Counted from the first letter of the stretch, positions 10,591-22,724 are shown. The stretch is DNA of 64,000 nt from Thamnaconus septentrionalis (GCA_009823395.1 CM020509.1:11397001-11461000), one strand, 5' to 3'. Numbers and translations are program-made. The notes: generated from the sequence alone by a model not told the origin.

Positions 10591-12130
10591 CCATTCCGAG
10601 AACGCCGGAATCGAGTGAGGTACCGGCTATTTAACAACTTTAAACAGTAGTTTCTGATGAGAAATGGTTTCTCTGGGCTGCCGTCGCCACATTAGCCATA
10701 ACAAGAAGAACTCTCAGTCTTTTGCTGGCTAATTATTTTTGCAGTTACGTGAGACTTTGTCCTCTTTAACCTAAAACAGCTGCCCGCTGATGAAGATTAA
10801 CAAGAATTCCGACAATGGAGGGGAGGGTAAGATCTAATTCTCCGAGTGGAAGAGGTAAATCAGCAGATATGGCTTCTAATTGAAGGCTGAGAAAAAGACA
10901 GACACAATACAGACACACCAACCTGTTCGAGGACATCAGTAATGGGCTCACATTTTCCTAATCTCCTTTGATGGATTCAGGCCATGATTTTCATTTAGTC
11001 CAAACGAGATAACCAAACTGTCAGCTGTGCTGCTGCTTCGCTTTAATCTCCGCCTGCAGCCAATAATCACCCCGCAACCCGCAACCCTTTGTCAATTGTT
11101 AATCTTGTATTGAAGACATTTAGATGCCAGGATGGTATTCCACATCCAATCTGCAAGGCCATTGAACAGAGGAAAATTGAATTCATTATTAAATTTCACA
11201 TTATTAAAAGACAAGTGAATTAAGTTCTCCAAAGAATTTGCGGAATCTGTTTAAGAACAACCGTTGCTGCAATTATGCGGGCGCACGACAATTAAATACG
11301 TCCAATTTACAGCCAAAATCGTAAGCTGTGGTAAATTCGGCAAACTATTGTGGTTTGTGCATTAATAGTGACGATGATTCCTCGTGCACTTGGAAACACT
11401 GGCGGATACACACGAGACCCACTCGACACACGCTGCATAAACATTCTGTTTCCCCCAGGATGACACCATATGGTTCCACAGCCTTATTTGTCCCATCTAC
11501 ACCTGTTAAATAATTCAAAAAGCTTAAAATGACAAACATCATTTGCCGCTGTGACCAAGTTTACCCATTTCCTCGGTGTATTCACAGAAGGCAAACAAAA
11601 ACACCGGATGACGACAGTAATTCTTGAAGCGAAATTTCCACACACAAATAGAATAAATCTCCCTTGTTAAGGGTAGAGCGGCGCGGCTTTGGAACAAATG
11701 GGTCTGTGATTGATTTAAGGGTCACCGTGGCAAATTTCCAAGGTGATCATATGATTGCGGGCCTACTCGCATTTAAATGAAAAATCTTAAATAATGTTCC
11801 CATTTGCTATTTGCCTCCGCGATGGAGTGGACAACACTGGGTATGCCGAGGCATGCTCAAACAGAAGAAGCCTGATTAAAGTTTGTCTTTGGGGCAATAA
11901 GTCTACTGGCATTCATTATAGCTTGGCAGATTGTAAATGGTCTGTGGCAAAGATATTATGCAAGCTCACACCCATATGTTAAGGAGAATGATTTAGTCAC
12001 GCTGTCCAACCATGCTCTAACCTGTTTGTCCCCGAGCGTGTCGCTGATTATATCAGACAATGTCGAACAGGTGAGGCGGAATATCGTAGATGGATGTTGT
12101 CTGGGGCTGCGCCCGCTGCTCTTTTAACAG
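10591..12130. other. Repeat-free block with conserved-noncoding-element texture
   Basis: For about 1.5 kb there are no microsatellites or transposon ends. The sequence is balanced in composition, with many TAATTA/ATTA/CAATTA cores (for example 10728-10740, 10830-10885, 11160-11300), which is typical of homeodomain-rich developmental enhancers. This is inference from texture only. Alignment to distant fish or to human would confirm or reject it. Confidence 0.25.
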
Positions 12131-15120
12131 CAAAGGGAACAAGCTAATTTGAAATGTTTAGCGCACTTCCATTTAAGTACCTTTTTGGCATCTGAGGCCA
12201 ACATCTTGAACCTTCCAAGACATAGCAGGACACTCGACATTTTAACTCTAGTTCTGCAGCAAAGGTCATGTTTCATTTCAGCTTATCCGCGATACACAAA
12301 GTCCTACTTTCAAAAAAAAAAAAAGGCTGGCTTCCAACTAAAACTCCGGAAACCATGGCGATGCTTTGTTTCACAGTGACTTTAAACTTCCAGCTCCAGG
12401 GTCAGATTGGAGAGGATGAAAGACGTCACTTTCAACCCCTTGAAAAGCAGAAAGGAACGGGATATATTTTGGAACGCGGCACTGAGCGAGGTTCTTAACA
12501 GGGCTGGTACATTCAATCCTGAGGTGTGTCTCAAATTGCAATATGTAGCAGGAGAGCACGCCTCTCTTGCACACTTGCGTCAGGTTCAGGCTTAATGCCA
12601 TGCAAGTCCATGGGGTCAAAAGTCAACTTTGTCCGAGAGACATAGGGCCACTTGCAGGTTCATCAGGATCCCTCAAGACCCAGCCACGTCAAATGTTGGG
12701 TTTCTAGCCCCAACTGAGATTTTCTTCCTCCAAGGTGGGGTGTGACAGAGAAAGTTTGAGACAACAGTTCATCACGCATCCACCGAACACGAACTACAAA
12801 TTCATGCCTAATTAAGAAAAAAAAAAACGGCACATCTAAAATCTATCCATAAAGTTGTGAGGAGTGAGCTCAGGAGTAGAAAGAGAAGTACATCTGACAG
12901 TGAGACGCCACATGATTGTTAGAATTTTCCAAAACCATGTATTAAAAAGTCAGATCACTGCAGGCTCAGTGAGCTATGAACAATGAACCCAGGTCGTATT
13001 ACAGCAGGGGCTTTGTCTGATCTTTAGTTCATTATGGGAAACAGAAATGCAGCTCTGTTTGCTTGTGTGTAGATGATTTACTGAAATAATGTGACGCCAT
13101 TTTAGGAAGTTTTACTCCAGGACTTGGGTTTAAGAGTCATAAAAGTAGTGAATTTAGTTTAGGAGTAAGATGTCGAATGTGTTTTTCTGACATTGATCAA
13201 AAACTGAAGTGGCAAAGGGGGGAAAAAACCACGAGAAGTGCACAGCTGCAACATGGAGCTCCCTCCTGGTTAATATCGCCATGTACAGTCACCGCGGAAT
13301 ATCATGTTTGAAACAAAGCATTTTCTTGCTTTTTGAATATACGTTGCGGCTCTTTGTTCCTGAGAGTGCACAGTGGGAGGAATCAGGCGGCTCCAAGCTG
13401 ACTCTTTTTGATTAGCTTCTCCATCTGAGAGGAGCGAACTTCCAGAGTGCAGCTGCTCGCTCAAATCTCTCTGTCCCCAGGAACATAACGCTGGAGTTTG
13501 CCTTGCACGCCGGCCCTCGCTCCCGGTAATGCAATACTCGTGGCAGCACACACACATCATCTTTCGAAGAAAGCGCCCATGAATGCCTCCCCAAATCAAG
13601 TTGCGACTTGACATTTTTTATTATGTTGCTTTGTGAGCCCCCTGCCTTTAAAGGCTTGGGGCGAGGCATCTTGTGATTAGTCTTGCAGATACAAGTGTGA
13701 AACCGCTGCTGAGGAGCTGGAGGCGAGTCGATAAAATATACAAACAGCAGGTCTGCGCTCTGATTATCACTCCTCTGGCTTTTGTGCTGAACAGCGCAAC
13801 ACGTGTGACAAATGTCTTGGTAAACATTCAGGGGGGAAATGTGAGAGCCCTGTTGTCGGTGTATGGTAGAAAAGTACACCTTGATATTTCCAGTTTAGCA
13901 AAGGGAGCGTTTCGACACCACAGTGTGATACATGGATGTAATTTCAGGGATGGGCTATAACGGAAAGTCAGAATGTATCAAATAATGTTCAGATATCGTC
14001 TATCACAAACATTACAAAGGCAGAAGAGTGCAGTTCTTGTTAGTATTACTGGTCAACATTGAATTGTGATGTCCTCCAATCCTCCAACCAAATACATTGT
14101 CATAAATTATTTATTATTTCCGTGTATTGGCCAAACTAAAAACATATGTCTGCAATTTTCATTCTAATTCATCAGTAGTCCATCAGCTCCCTTAAAATGC
14201 TTTGCAGTCGCAGTTTATCAGCAAATCTATCACACCTATCACGGCAGCGACAGCAAAGCCAATTAGCTACACAACAGCAGTGTGCAGAAGTGTTGGATTC
14301 CTTTCATTGTTAAAAACCTCTCGACTGCACGAGCCCTCTGACGTAGAGTCATCGGAGAAGACAGACTCTGAAATGATGCATTTTTCATCAAAGCGCCGTG
14401 GAAAAACTGAAAACTTTCTACCCGGCAACTCCTCCGGAACAGGTGAGCCTCGGAACAATGGAATCGATTTGCTCCCCCGCTAGAAATAACCTTTAAGACT
14501 TTAAACAAACTAACATGTGGCGGCGCTCTCAAGCACAGCAGCACTCGCACACCTCGCCGTGTTGCTCCAAGACAGAGAGCAGTGTGAGATTTGAATAGGG
14601 TACCGCTGTCTTCCCCAATATCTTGTAGGAACCCCATGCACAGTGCCAGAATTTAAATCAGTCCATGAATATGGAATGGTCCAGTTGGAATTTCCATTTG
14701 GTAAAGCAGCTTGTCACTCAGAATGTCAGAATCAACTTTTTGCCCTCACAAGCCCGAAATACAAAATTCAGAGACTATGATAAATCTGGCAGGCACAGTT
14801 GGCTGACAGCTGTGTGGGGCTCCAGAAGAATGACCTGTTAACTGTGTACCGCGTGTACACGGGGTTCTGATCCACTGCCCCTCAGACAGAAGACAGTGAG
14901 CAACGCCGAGAGGGGAATTGGGAGGGTCTACATGCGAATTCAACAAACCAAGCATGCGTTCAACTGCATCCCCCGGGTCTGGAGGTTGTCAACGCTCTTG
15001 TTTTCCACCCTTCAGGACTTGAGTTTACTTTTCAAGATTAGAGAGCAACAAAACGGTACACAAAGAATCCCGGCAGTTTCACGTCAGAGGATGAAATGAA
15101 CTTTTGGATGTGTGACGACC
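12131..15120. other. Noncoding, no gene seen
   Basis: Contains A runs at about 12310-12324 and 12818-12829. Open frames at 13270-13879 and 14263-14637 on the minus strand are composition-driven and show no domain. At about 13940-14000 the string cagggatgggctataacgg resembles a hAT terminus, but no matching second end was found. No RNA gene seen. Confidence 0.45.
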
Positions 15121-15560
15121 CCCTTTGTTCATTCCGCTGAGAAAAGTAGCATCGGGGCATCGCACCGTGACTGCTTCTTATTTAAAGGGACACGTTGAGG
15201 CAATAGGTAGGAATAGCGGTGGGAGCAGTCGGAATTGTGCGGGACCCAAAATTAACTCCAGCTCTAGAATTTGCTATTCATTACAATCCCCTGGATTTAT
15301 CCATCATATCTCTCATTATCATGACAATGTGGACGGGAAATTGATTGTAGTCGAATAGTTTCTTCCGATTTAAATCAATCACTTTGAGAATAGCGGCACC
15401 AGTGCCGCTTTTCCATCAGTGATTTGATGCAAACTGACGAGCTGACGCAAATATTTTGTAGATGTTGAGAAAGACAAATGGATTTGACTTTTTGAACCAA
15501 GAAGCTAATGATTTACGTAGCTGTCACCCGTGGCTTAATTGTGACTAAGCGTCACTGGTG
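15121..15560. promoter_or_regulatory. Candidate conserved element with an 18-bp palindrome
   Basis: The block is repeat-free and rich in ATTA, TTGATT and AATCAAT cores. At 15392-15409 AGCGGCAC and GTGCCGCT form a perfect inverted repeat with only CA between them. Dimeric factor binding is possible, but no known consensus fits well. Conservation is not tested here. Confidence 0.28.
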
Positions 15561-15974
15561 TGAGTTTAAAATTTATTTAACGGGAGTAAAAGAGTAGCAA
15601 CCAGAACTTTAGTGTGTTGCAGTAAATTGAAAATTTGAAGCACTCTGGCTTTAAAGTGTGCAAATGAGTCCCTTTCCACCTCCGTCGTGAGAAGACCGGG
15701 GCTTCTTCAACTTCCCCCTCTGCACCAAATACAGATGACAGTGTTTCTGCTCCAGAGTGTCATAATAATATAATCATCACGTCAATGAGATTGCCGCATA
15801 CGTCTCATCTGACTGAACCCCCCCCGAAATCCTCACGGCCCAAACCCTGGAATCCTCATCTGTCTTCTAACACACCAAATCTTTCATCCGGGTTAACCTA
15901 CATCAGCTTTCCCATCAGAGGGGAGGAGCCAAATCCTGATTTGCAGTCAGTCTACCACACCGTGCTTGGTTGGT

Positions 15975-16120
15975 GCTGTGGGGGAGGGGCGGGGGTGGCG
16001 GGCGAGGGGGTACGTGGGTGGAAGGGTATTGGTCGACTCCACTCCACACCCTCCGCACTCTCAGTGACCTGGTTTTGCAGGGGTGAGGGTTGGGGGGGTG
16101 AGCAGAGGGGGGGGTTAGAT
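15975..16120 (+). other. G-quadruplex-prone cluster
   Basis: Two G-rich runs on the plus strand, 15980-16010 and 16080-16115, each contain at least four tracts of three or more Gs with short loops. The sequence between them is CpG-poor. Such runs can fold as G4 or act as SP/KLF sites. The frames running through here are explained by the G-rich composition and are not coding. Confidence 0.5.
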
Positions 16121-17900
16121 CAAGGCTGTAGGTTGTTCTTGGGATACATCCAATCCAATTGAAAGGATGAGAAGTGACAGAGCCACAAAGGCCCACAGAG
16201 CCGCGCCGCAGATTCAGAACACATAATTACCCGAGTCCCGCGAGAGCGTGCGGTGAGTCGGCTTCTAGCAGACCGAGCATCAGCACTCGCATCCTGTGAA
16301 CCCGTACGTTTGACTGGTAAACCGATCGGTGTTTACATTGAAAACAACAAGAAGAAGAAGAAGACGATGGAGAAGTGAGACCGCCGCCCTTTTCCTCGTC
16401 TGTCTGCCTGTTTTTTTTCCTTCATAAAGGAGAGAATGGTGTCTGGGCTTACACCAGTGGAAATGTGAAGAGCGTTACGAATTGATTAACGCAGCCAAAT
16501 TAAATCATTGCCAGGGGTTTGACAGCGCGCTCTAACCTCAGAGATACGGCTCCTTTCTTAAAGCAAATCGGCCTCCATTTGTTCCACTCCACGAATGCAT
16601 AACAAAGGAAGGAAGCAACGGATTAGCGCGGGTGCGGAGATGACTGTGTTTTCATTAACTGCCTTTCAAAAACGAAATAAATAATTGGGTTAAATTACAG
16701 CGCCGCTTTTGCCAGTCAGGATTTTTACTCGTGGATGTATGTATTTATTTAATATTGTTTTGTTGTTGTTGTTGTTTTTTTACGCTAGCGGTGGTCAGCA
16801 GTGTGTCTGTCTGAAATCGACCCAAGTTGACTCTGCGATGGAGCCTCGACGCCCACTGTAATCTCTTTAACCTGTTGTACCATGATCAGAAGGGCGTTTC
16901 TTCCTCCGCAGCTACGGCTTTGGCCAAGCTAGGGTAACATCTAGCCAGAGATTATCCTTTACCCTTGGGTGGGATTCCTCGCTAAGGGGATTCAGAGTCG
17001 CGGGCCCGAGGGGGACACAGATTTCCATCTCTTCCTCTGTTATCCTTTGTCTCGTCTCCTGACGACTTTTTGCTCCCCTTCTCTCTCCTTTCCCGCTTGT
17101 CTTTGAATTCTGACGAACGCGGAGCACGGAGCATGGCCTTGTAAAAGTTCCCTGGACTCATGTCTGCTTTCCAATCAGTGACGTGATATTAGTATGAATG
17201 CAGGTGCGAGTTGAAATAAGGATATCACTGAATAATAAGACGCGCAATAGGTATTTCACATTAATCTCCTTAAAAGCGTTGGCAAGTTCGTAAGAGCCGG
17301 TGTTCCGGTAAAGCTATACTCCACGACGGAGCCTTTTTTCTCCCTCCCTGTGGAAGCTCTCACCGCACGGCGACGGCAGACGTCAAGGTTGTCTCCCGCG
17401 TTGACGCTAATGCTAATCCTGGGCGTCAAAGGAATTCAACTTACTGTCCACCGTACAGAGGGAGAACTGAGAATATTATCTCCTCGCACAAACAGAGGTG
17501 CCACGGCGCTCGCCAGAGTGAGCCCTGCTTGAATATTCAGTTCTGTGCCTGCATGCGGGGAGGCTCGTTTGATGTATACGGCAGAGACTTCATGTCATGA
17601 GTAGACTATCAGAGGAAAGGTTGGCTGTAGGTACAGGATAATATTAGGCAGTATTGATTAGCATATTACAAGTTACAAGAGCAGCGAGTGTGAGTGATCT
17701 TAAGGCAAAAACACCCCAAAAATAGTATTAAAAAAAAAGTCATGTGTGCCATAGTAGGCGCTTGCCGCAGTAGATCCGAGGCTTATAGGTGCGCAGAGTT
17801 AGCGCGACAGTCGCCGCGTTCACGTGCGCAAGGATGCAAGACAGTTTTCATGTATAACAATCTGTGCAATCTCCCCCCAAAAAAGTCCCCATCTTGCACC
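16121..17900. other. Noncoding, no gene seen; several CpG-bearing patches
   Basis: Short (AAG)n at about 16349-16365 and (GTT)n at about 16758-16778. Patches at 16200-16330, 16500-16690 and 17270-17530 have CpGs and homeodomain cores and could be short conserved elements. No ORF with protein character and no recognised repeat family. Confidence 0.45.
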
Positions 17901-18190
17901 AAGCGAAGCAGATGAATAAATGAGTGCATCTGACAGAGCAGTCATAACAGAGATCAAAGGAGAGGGAGATAATTAACAGCAGAGTAATTGGTAACCATCC
18001 CAAGTTTTCATCAGATATGAAAACCGCTGCAGCTTTTGCCAGCTATTAATTGGCGGAGAGTCTGCATAAAGTATGTTCGGCTGAGTCGCTTTATTATTTC
18101 ATTTTATTTATCGGGTGGCTTAACAGAATCACACTGCGCTGTCACATATTTCAAAAATATCAAAAATAATACATTAATTAGGATTAAAGG
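17901..18190. promoter_or_regulatory. Candidate enhancer-like block with TCF/LEF motif
   Basis: AGATCAAAGG at 17951-17960 is a full TCF/LEF consensus. It is followed within 100 bp by TAATTAA and TAATTGG cores, and by TTTATT and TTTTATTTATCG cores of the posterior-Hox type. The block is unique and balanced in composition. The Wnt-response and homeodomain reading is inference. Confidence 0.28.
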
Positions 18191-18984
18191 CCCTTGAGTA
18201 GTGTGCAGCTCTCAGAAAGTCGCAAAACAAATGGGAAAATTTTAGCTTGCGTACGGCTTAATGGCCATAATTTAGATCTTTCTGGAAATCATGAAGCTCT
18301 GAGTGGAGCCACAACTCACTGTGCTACTGTGAAAACACTGAAACACTTCTTTATTTTCAGCAACTTTATAGTAGTGAGACGATAATACTGTTTATTCCAG
18401 TAAATTTTACAGGGAGATAAAATGTCACGTCTTTGCTTTTACTCATATTTATATTTATATATTTATATATATATGGTTATGTGGCAGAAAAAGAAAAATA
18501 GCCTGTACATCTTTTTCATTTATGCACCCTGAAAACTCTTTCATCATCTTTAAGCTTCCAACGTGCAGAACTTTCTTGGCAAAGAACTCCTTCTGCAACT
18601 GTGCTCCAAGTCTCACAATGCAAGCCACACCAACCGCTGTAGCCCTGTTCTAACTGCCTGTCAGACCATCAATCATTTGTTTTTGTTTTTTCTGCTTTTT
18701 TATTTCAAAGGTAAATGCAGATAGACGCGTGTTTTGATGGCTAACATTAAACAGACGGTTGGAATTAGAAGATTTGCAGCATTTAGCTCTGAATCGAAGC
18801 TCCTGCACACTTATCCTGACTGACAGGTCCCCATAGAGCAGACTGCACTGTAAGCACAAATCAATAATAGACATGACCCAAGAGAATTTCATTTATTTCT
18901 TTTTTTAAAGTGCCAAGGTACTTTTTGACAGTGCGACTGTTTATTCCGGAAGTTTTCTCTTTTTTCAGAATCCCATTGTGGGGA
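18191..18984. other. Noncoding, no gene seen
   Basis: An imperfect AT-rich run lies at about 18448-18475 (tatttatatttatatatt). No transposon end, ORF or RNA gene is supported. Confidence 0.5.
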
Positions 18985-19435
18985 AATCGCAGCGTCTCTT
19001 CGAGGCAGCAGAATTCAGTATAACATCGTTCGCCTGTAATGTTAATGAGTCAACACAGGACTAATAAATGCTGCGTACCAATTTATCATTTTATCTGGCT
19101 ACACATGTAGAGATACAGCCTGGGGGAGACGGAGCAGCGGTCTCAGGTGGAATATTAAAATCAGTATTTATAAGGCAGAAAATGTCTCGTTCAGCCATGA
19201 GATACGGTGATGTTAGAGGCCCGGAGCGCCAATAAGCCCCGTGGTACTATTGTGGAATAATGCTGTGCAAATGAAAGCTGTACATACAGAGGTCTTGTTA
19301 ATCTATTACCACATTGTAAAGGGGAAGCTTATAGTGCGACTTCATCTTCCTGGAGACACCGCCGTTGCCACTGGAGATGCACAACGGTTGCCGCAGCAGC
19401 AGCAGCTATCTTTCAGCCTGGTGAAAATAAGACTC
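18985..19435. promoter_or_regulatory. Candidate conserved element with AP-1 site
   Basis: Perfect AP-1 TGAGTCA at 19046-19052 sits among ATTA cores, followed by a long balanced stretch without repeats and a short CAG run at about 19394-19405. The texture matches fish developmental enhancers. No alignment was possible. Confidence 0.25.
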
Positions 19436-19781
19436 TGTATATAGATGCATTGGAACCTTTGAAATCGTGCCGTTGTGAAGGCAATACAGCAATTGCCAGA
19501 GGTAATACTGCAGTGCACACGTCAAATGTGACTGTACTTGTACCCAAGTCGAGCATAATGTTGCTTTTAATGATGGCAGACAATAAAAGCAGACTGTAAA
19601 CTAATGTGTCATCTTGTTTTAGCGCTAGACAATGGAAAAAGAGCACAACATTTGTCGCCAGGTGCGTATTTTTGAGGCAATATTGCTATTCTTACTCACG
19701 TGTATAACCAAGTAATTAAAATTAACAATATTCTCGCACCTTTAAATTGTTTCCTATAATTGTTCATATGAGATAGAAGTG

Positions 19782-20094
19782 GTGGGCAGATTGTTTCCGA
19801 TATCGATAATATTGATTCCTACATTGCTATTGTAATAGAATGATACTAGTGGGATGGGATCGATACTTGCCACTGTTTTGTGAAACAATGGCCCTGTTGT
19901 CCCAGGCAAACAGGGCTTCCATCTTGTACTGCACGCTTTGCTCCACCCAAAAATGGCGAATAATTTAGTTAGTGTTAGTTCTCTTGAGTTCAAAGTGTGT
20001 GTGCTGGTATTAGGATAAGTAAAAACAGGACCATCTGTGTAAATACACGGTATTGGATGGCTGAAAATGTTCCCAATATTGTACATCCCTGGGA
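19782..20094. mobile_element. Degenerate hAT-like nonautonomous transposon (tentative)
   Basis: The left part (gtgggcagattgtttccgat, then atcgataatattga) and the right end (ttcccaatattgtacatccctg) resemble the ends of fish nonautonomous hAT elements, which start CAGGGATG and run into cgatat repeats. An internal 8-bp hairpin, GCCCTGTT/AACAGGGC, is at 19891-19916. The two ends match only loosely, and an 8-bp duplication is not clear, so limits and class are uncertain. Confidence 0.3.
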
Positions 20095-20140
20095 GGTAGT
20101 AGCTTTAAAATAACAGAGAGGCCCATCGAGACAGATTTAA

Positions 20141-20335
20141 AGGGATCAGTGGGTGTGAACTGGAAGAGAAAACAGATATCTTTGTATTCAGATATACATG
20201 GAAAGCCACTAAAATAGTCTGTGCTTTTACTTTCAGAAGATGCGAGATCAGGTGAAAACAACAGGGATTAACCATCGCCTTATTTGTAATGTGTATCTTT
20301 AAACACGATGCTCTTGAATCTCGCACACTGGGCCT
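20141..20335. mobile_element. Short TTAA-flanked nonautonomous DNA transposon
   Basis: TTAA at 20137-20140 and 20336-20339 flank a 195-bp segment. The left end reads AGGGATCAGTGGGTGTGA and the right end, reverse-complemented, AGGCCCAGTGTGCGAGA. They are similar to each other and to the ends of the element at 22441-22720. TTAA targets are used by piggyBac and Kolobok. There is no coding capacity, so mobilisation would have needed a transposase elsewhere. It abuts the hAT-like element upstream. Confidence 0.45.
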
Positions 20336-20489
20336 TTAACGTGCAGCCCACTCGATGTACCCGTGTCCAACAGAGGTGGTGATACAAAGCATTTTGAGTG
20401 CGTGGACAAGTTTCTCCAATGCCCCACTGACTTTGCAGTCCACTGAGCTGTGGCCTGTTTGTTCATCTGTAAATATTAGCCCGTGGTGG

Positions 20490-20790
20490 GAACAACACTT
20501 TTGTAACTTGTGTCATTTCGCTCCTGTTAGGGCCACCAAACAGCGCTCGGCGTGAAATCACATGGCCTGTCTGCAAATAGGAGGCGATGACGCCTCCCTT
20601 TTTAGTCTGGTGCGTGCACCTGTAGGACGCATCAATAAGCATGACGTCCAACACAACAGTGTAGCACTGTGAAGCTTGAAATCAACAAAACGAATTCCAT
20701 AATAAAGCACTTTATGGCCGTGCGTTTTATTGTGCATGCATTATTTTCGATGAGGTGCTTTTATAAGCCCAGTCGGGCTTCAAACCTCTC
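20490..20790. promoter_or_regulatory. Candidate conserved element with posterior-Hox/CDX-type cores
   Basis: Unique, CpG-bearing sequence with TTTATGGCC at 20711-20719, TTTTATTG soon after, and ATCAATAA near 20632. These are posterior HOX/CDX-like cores. The block lies between two short transposons yet is itself repeat-free. Enhancer activity is inference only. Confidence 0.25.
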
Positions 20791-21307
20791 CGGCATCTGC
20801 TTGCTGTTTTGTTTTGCTTCATCTTTTTTACGACGTGAATAAATATGGAAAAGAAGAGAAATGAGCCACCAATAAAGTCCAACTAATGGTTTTGCCCAAT
20901 GGTCACAATGGAAAACCAGTTACAGGGCTCATGCGCAGGTCTAAGATTGCATTCAAGGTGCGGTACATCGGCCGTAGGAACCAGACGCACGGTCTACAAC
21001 ACGGTGGGGCCATTGAGAAAGCAGAGCCAGGAAAAGCTGAAGGGTTGACCCCATGGTTTTGGTGCATATGCCTCAGAAAGGTATCTGACAAAAAAGCATC
21101 TGATGGGATAAAAGACCAAAGACTGAAGCTGAGACTGAAGCTCCTCAAACAGTTATTGTACCAAATGTTGATGTCAGCACATGTTTAAATAAATGAATAA
21201 GTTTGCCTTGTTTTCCCGACATCGTCCTCAGGTATAGAGGTTTGGTGTTGACTTTCCCAGTGGCAGATTCTCTGACTTTTAAAGTGCAATATATATTTTA
21301 ACATTAA

Positions 21308-21474
21308 AGAGAAACTTTGATGGTGGAGATGAAAAACTGGGTGCAGTTTGTGCATTTTACCACTTTGGGCAGTTATTTCCAAAACTATAGAGGTGTATCA
21401 CAAAACCTCCATCTACAATAGGATTAATAAAAATGAATATTTTAGCCATTAAAAAATAAAATTGAACTGTCCCT
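21308..21474. mobile_element. Short TTAA-flanked nonautonomous DNA transposon
   Basis: TTAA at 21304-21307 and 21475-21478 bound a 167-bp AT-rich segment. The right end, reverse-complemented, begins AGGGACAGTTCA, a widespread fish TTAA-element end. The left end AGAGAAACTTTGATGG is a diverged match. No ORF. The left limit is less certain than the right. Confidence 0.4.
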
Positions 21475-21478
21475 TTAA

Positions 21479-22436
21479 GATCAGGTGGTGGCGAACTAAA
21501 CGCCAGGCTCCGTCTTGAAATCATGCACCTATTAAGTGCTGTTTGTTTATGCAGAATGGTGAACCAGTGCGACTTGTAAATAAATTACACCTCTGTGTTC
21601 CTGCCTTCAGTTCCTGAGCAGCTGCTCGCAAGTCGACGGCGTAATAACTCCCTGAGGAATGCTCCTTTGCCATATTGGAATGGGAATGGGGGGGTGGGGT
21701 GGGGAGGAAAACAAGTTGTTGGGTTTTTTTCTTCCTTTTTTTTCAAAAATGTTAAATTAGGTGGGTGGATTATTCAGTACAAGTGAAAGCTGTGCTGGTT
21801 GCTCTTGACAGTGAGTTATTTAGTCGCAGGTACACACAAACAGAATTACACGCTTACAACCCCCGCTGGGAGCCGCGGGTCTAAAAATGAAAGGCCTAAC
21901 AGCACACATTTAAATCTCTGAGGGACGCAGATGTCTCCACTTTTTTTCTTTTTTTCCACTCCCCCCTTTTTTTTTTTTTCTCGAACCTCTTGTTCCATCT
22001 TCCTCTGGAGTTGAGCGGGCCGCCGATGCCTCGTATTCCTCCACGGCCCCTTCACCGTGTTGTGAGGCGAGGCGTCTGAGCCGCGATCCCCGTGGTCTCC
22101 CGCCGCCGACTCGGCGCTGCTGGCGGTGGCGAGGAAAGACTTTGGGGACCTTAAAAAAAAAAAAAAAATTAAATAAAAAAAAAAAAAACATCTACTTGTT
22201 TGCCCGCTTCTACACACAATGTACCTTCCCTGATACACCCGCTGAGGTTGTCAGTAAAGTTCAAGGAGGCAGGGAGGGAGAAGATCCGGGATGGTTCCGA
22301 GGGGTGCGCGATTCTTGCTATTCCTGGAGAGCAGCGCGCAATGCACCAGGATATATACACTTAAGGCATGCATACAGTGAGCCAGAGCCGAGGTCTTTAC
22401 ATTCCACTATAAATAGGTCTTCAGCAATGTGATTAC
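21479..22436. other. Noncoding: G4-prone run, poly-T/poly-A arms and a CpG-rich patch
   Basis: A G-quadruplex motif lies at 21682-21704. A T-rich tract (about 21941-21981) and an A-rich tract (about 22150-22189) flank a CpG-rich patch at about 22005-22140 (gccgccgatgcc, cgccgccgactcggcgctg). The T-rich and A-rich arms are partly complementary and could pair. The minus-strand frame across the patch (21846-22238) is rich in F and K from these tracts and is not a credible protein. Confidence 0.45.
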
Positions 22437-22440
22437 TTAA

Positions 22441-22720
22441 GGTCCAGCATGTAAAATTTTTCGTATTTAGGGCAATGTCAATGTCTTTATATACCGGCTT
22501 CCTTGAAGATGACAGTGCAAGATGGCAGCTAATAGGAGCAAGACCCTTTTTGCTCTATGTATATTCTTACATATATATATGAGACTGTTCTCAGCGTAGG
22601 AAAACAATATTTTTTATTGTACCACAAGTATACCCTTTTATCAATGTGTTAATGGGCAGCCTTTTGAAATTTCACCTATCTAAAAATCATAAATCAAGGC
22701 AAATTGTACACACTGGACCT
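22441..22720. mobile_element. TTAA-flanked nonautonomous DNA transposon, 280 bp
   Basis: TTAA at 22437-22440 and 22721-22724 flank the element. The left end GGTCCAGCATGTAAAATTT and the reverse-complemented right end AGGTCCAGTGTGTACAATTT match over about 20 positions with few differences; one terminal A appears lost on the left. From memory this AGGTCCAGTGTGTA end is abundant in percomorph fish and belongs to a TTAA-specific (piggyBac- or Kolobok-like) nonautonomous family. There is no coding capacity. Confidence 0.65.
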
Positions 22721-22724
22721 TTAA

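Noticed and set aside
15263..15274. agctctagaatt resembling an 18S rRNA string
   Set aside because: Only a 12-base coincidence; flanking sequence does not match 18S rRNA.
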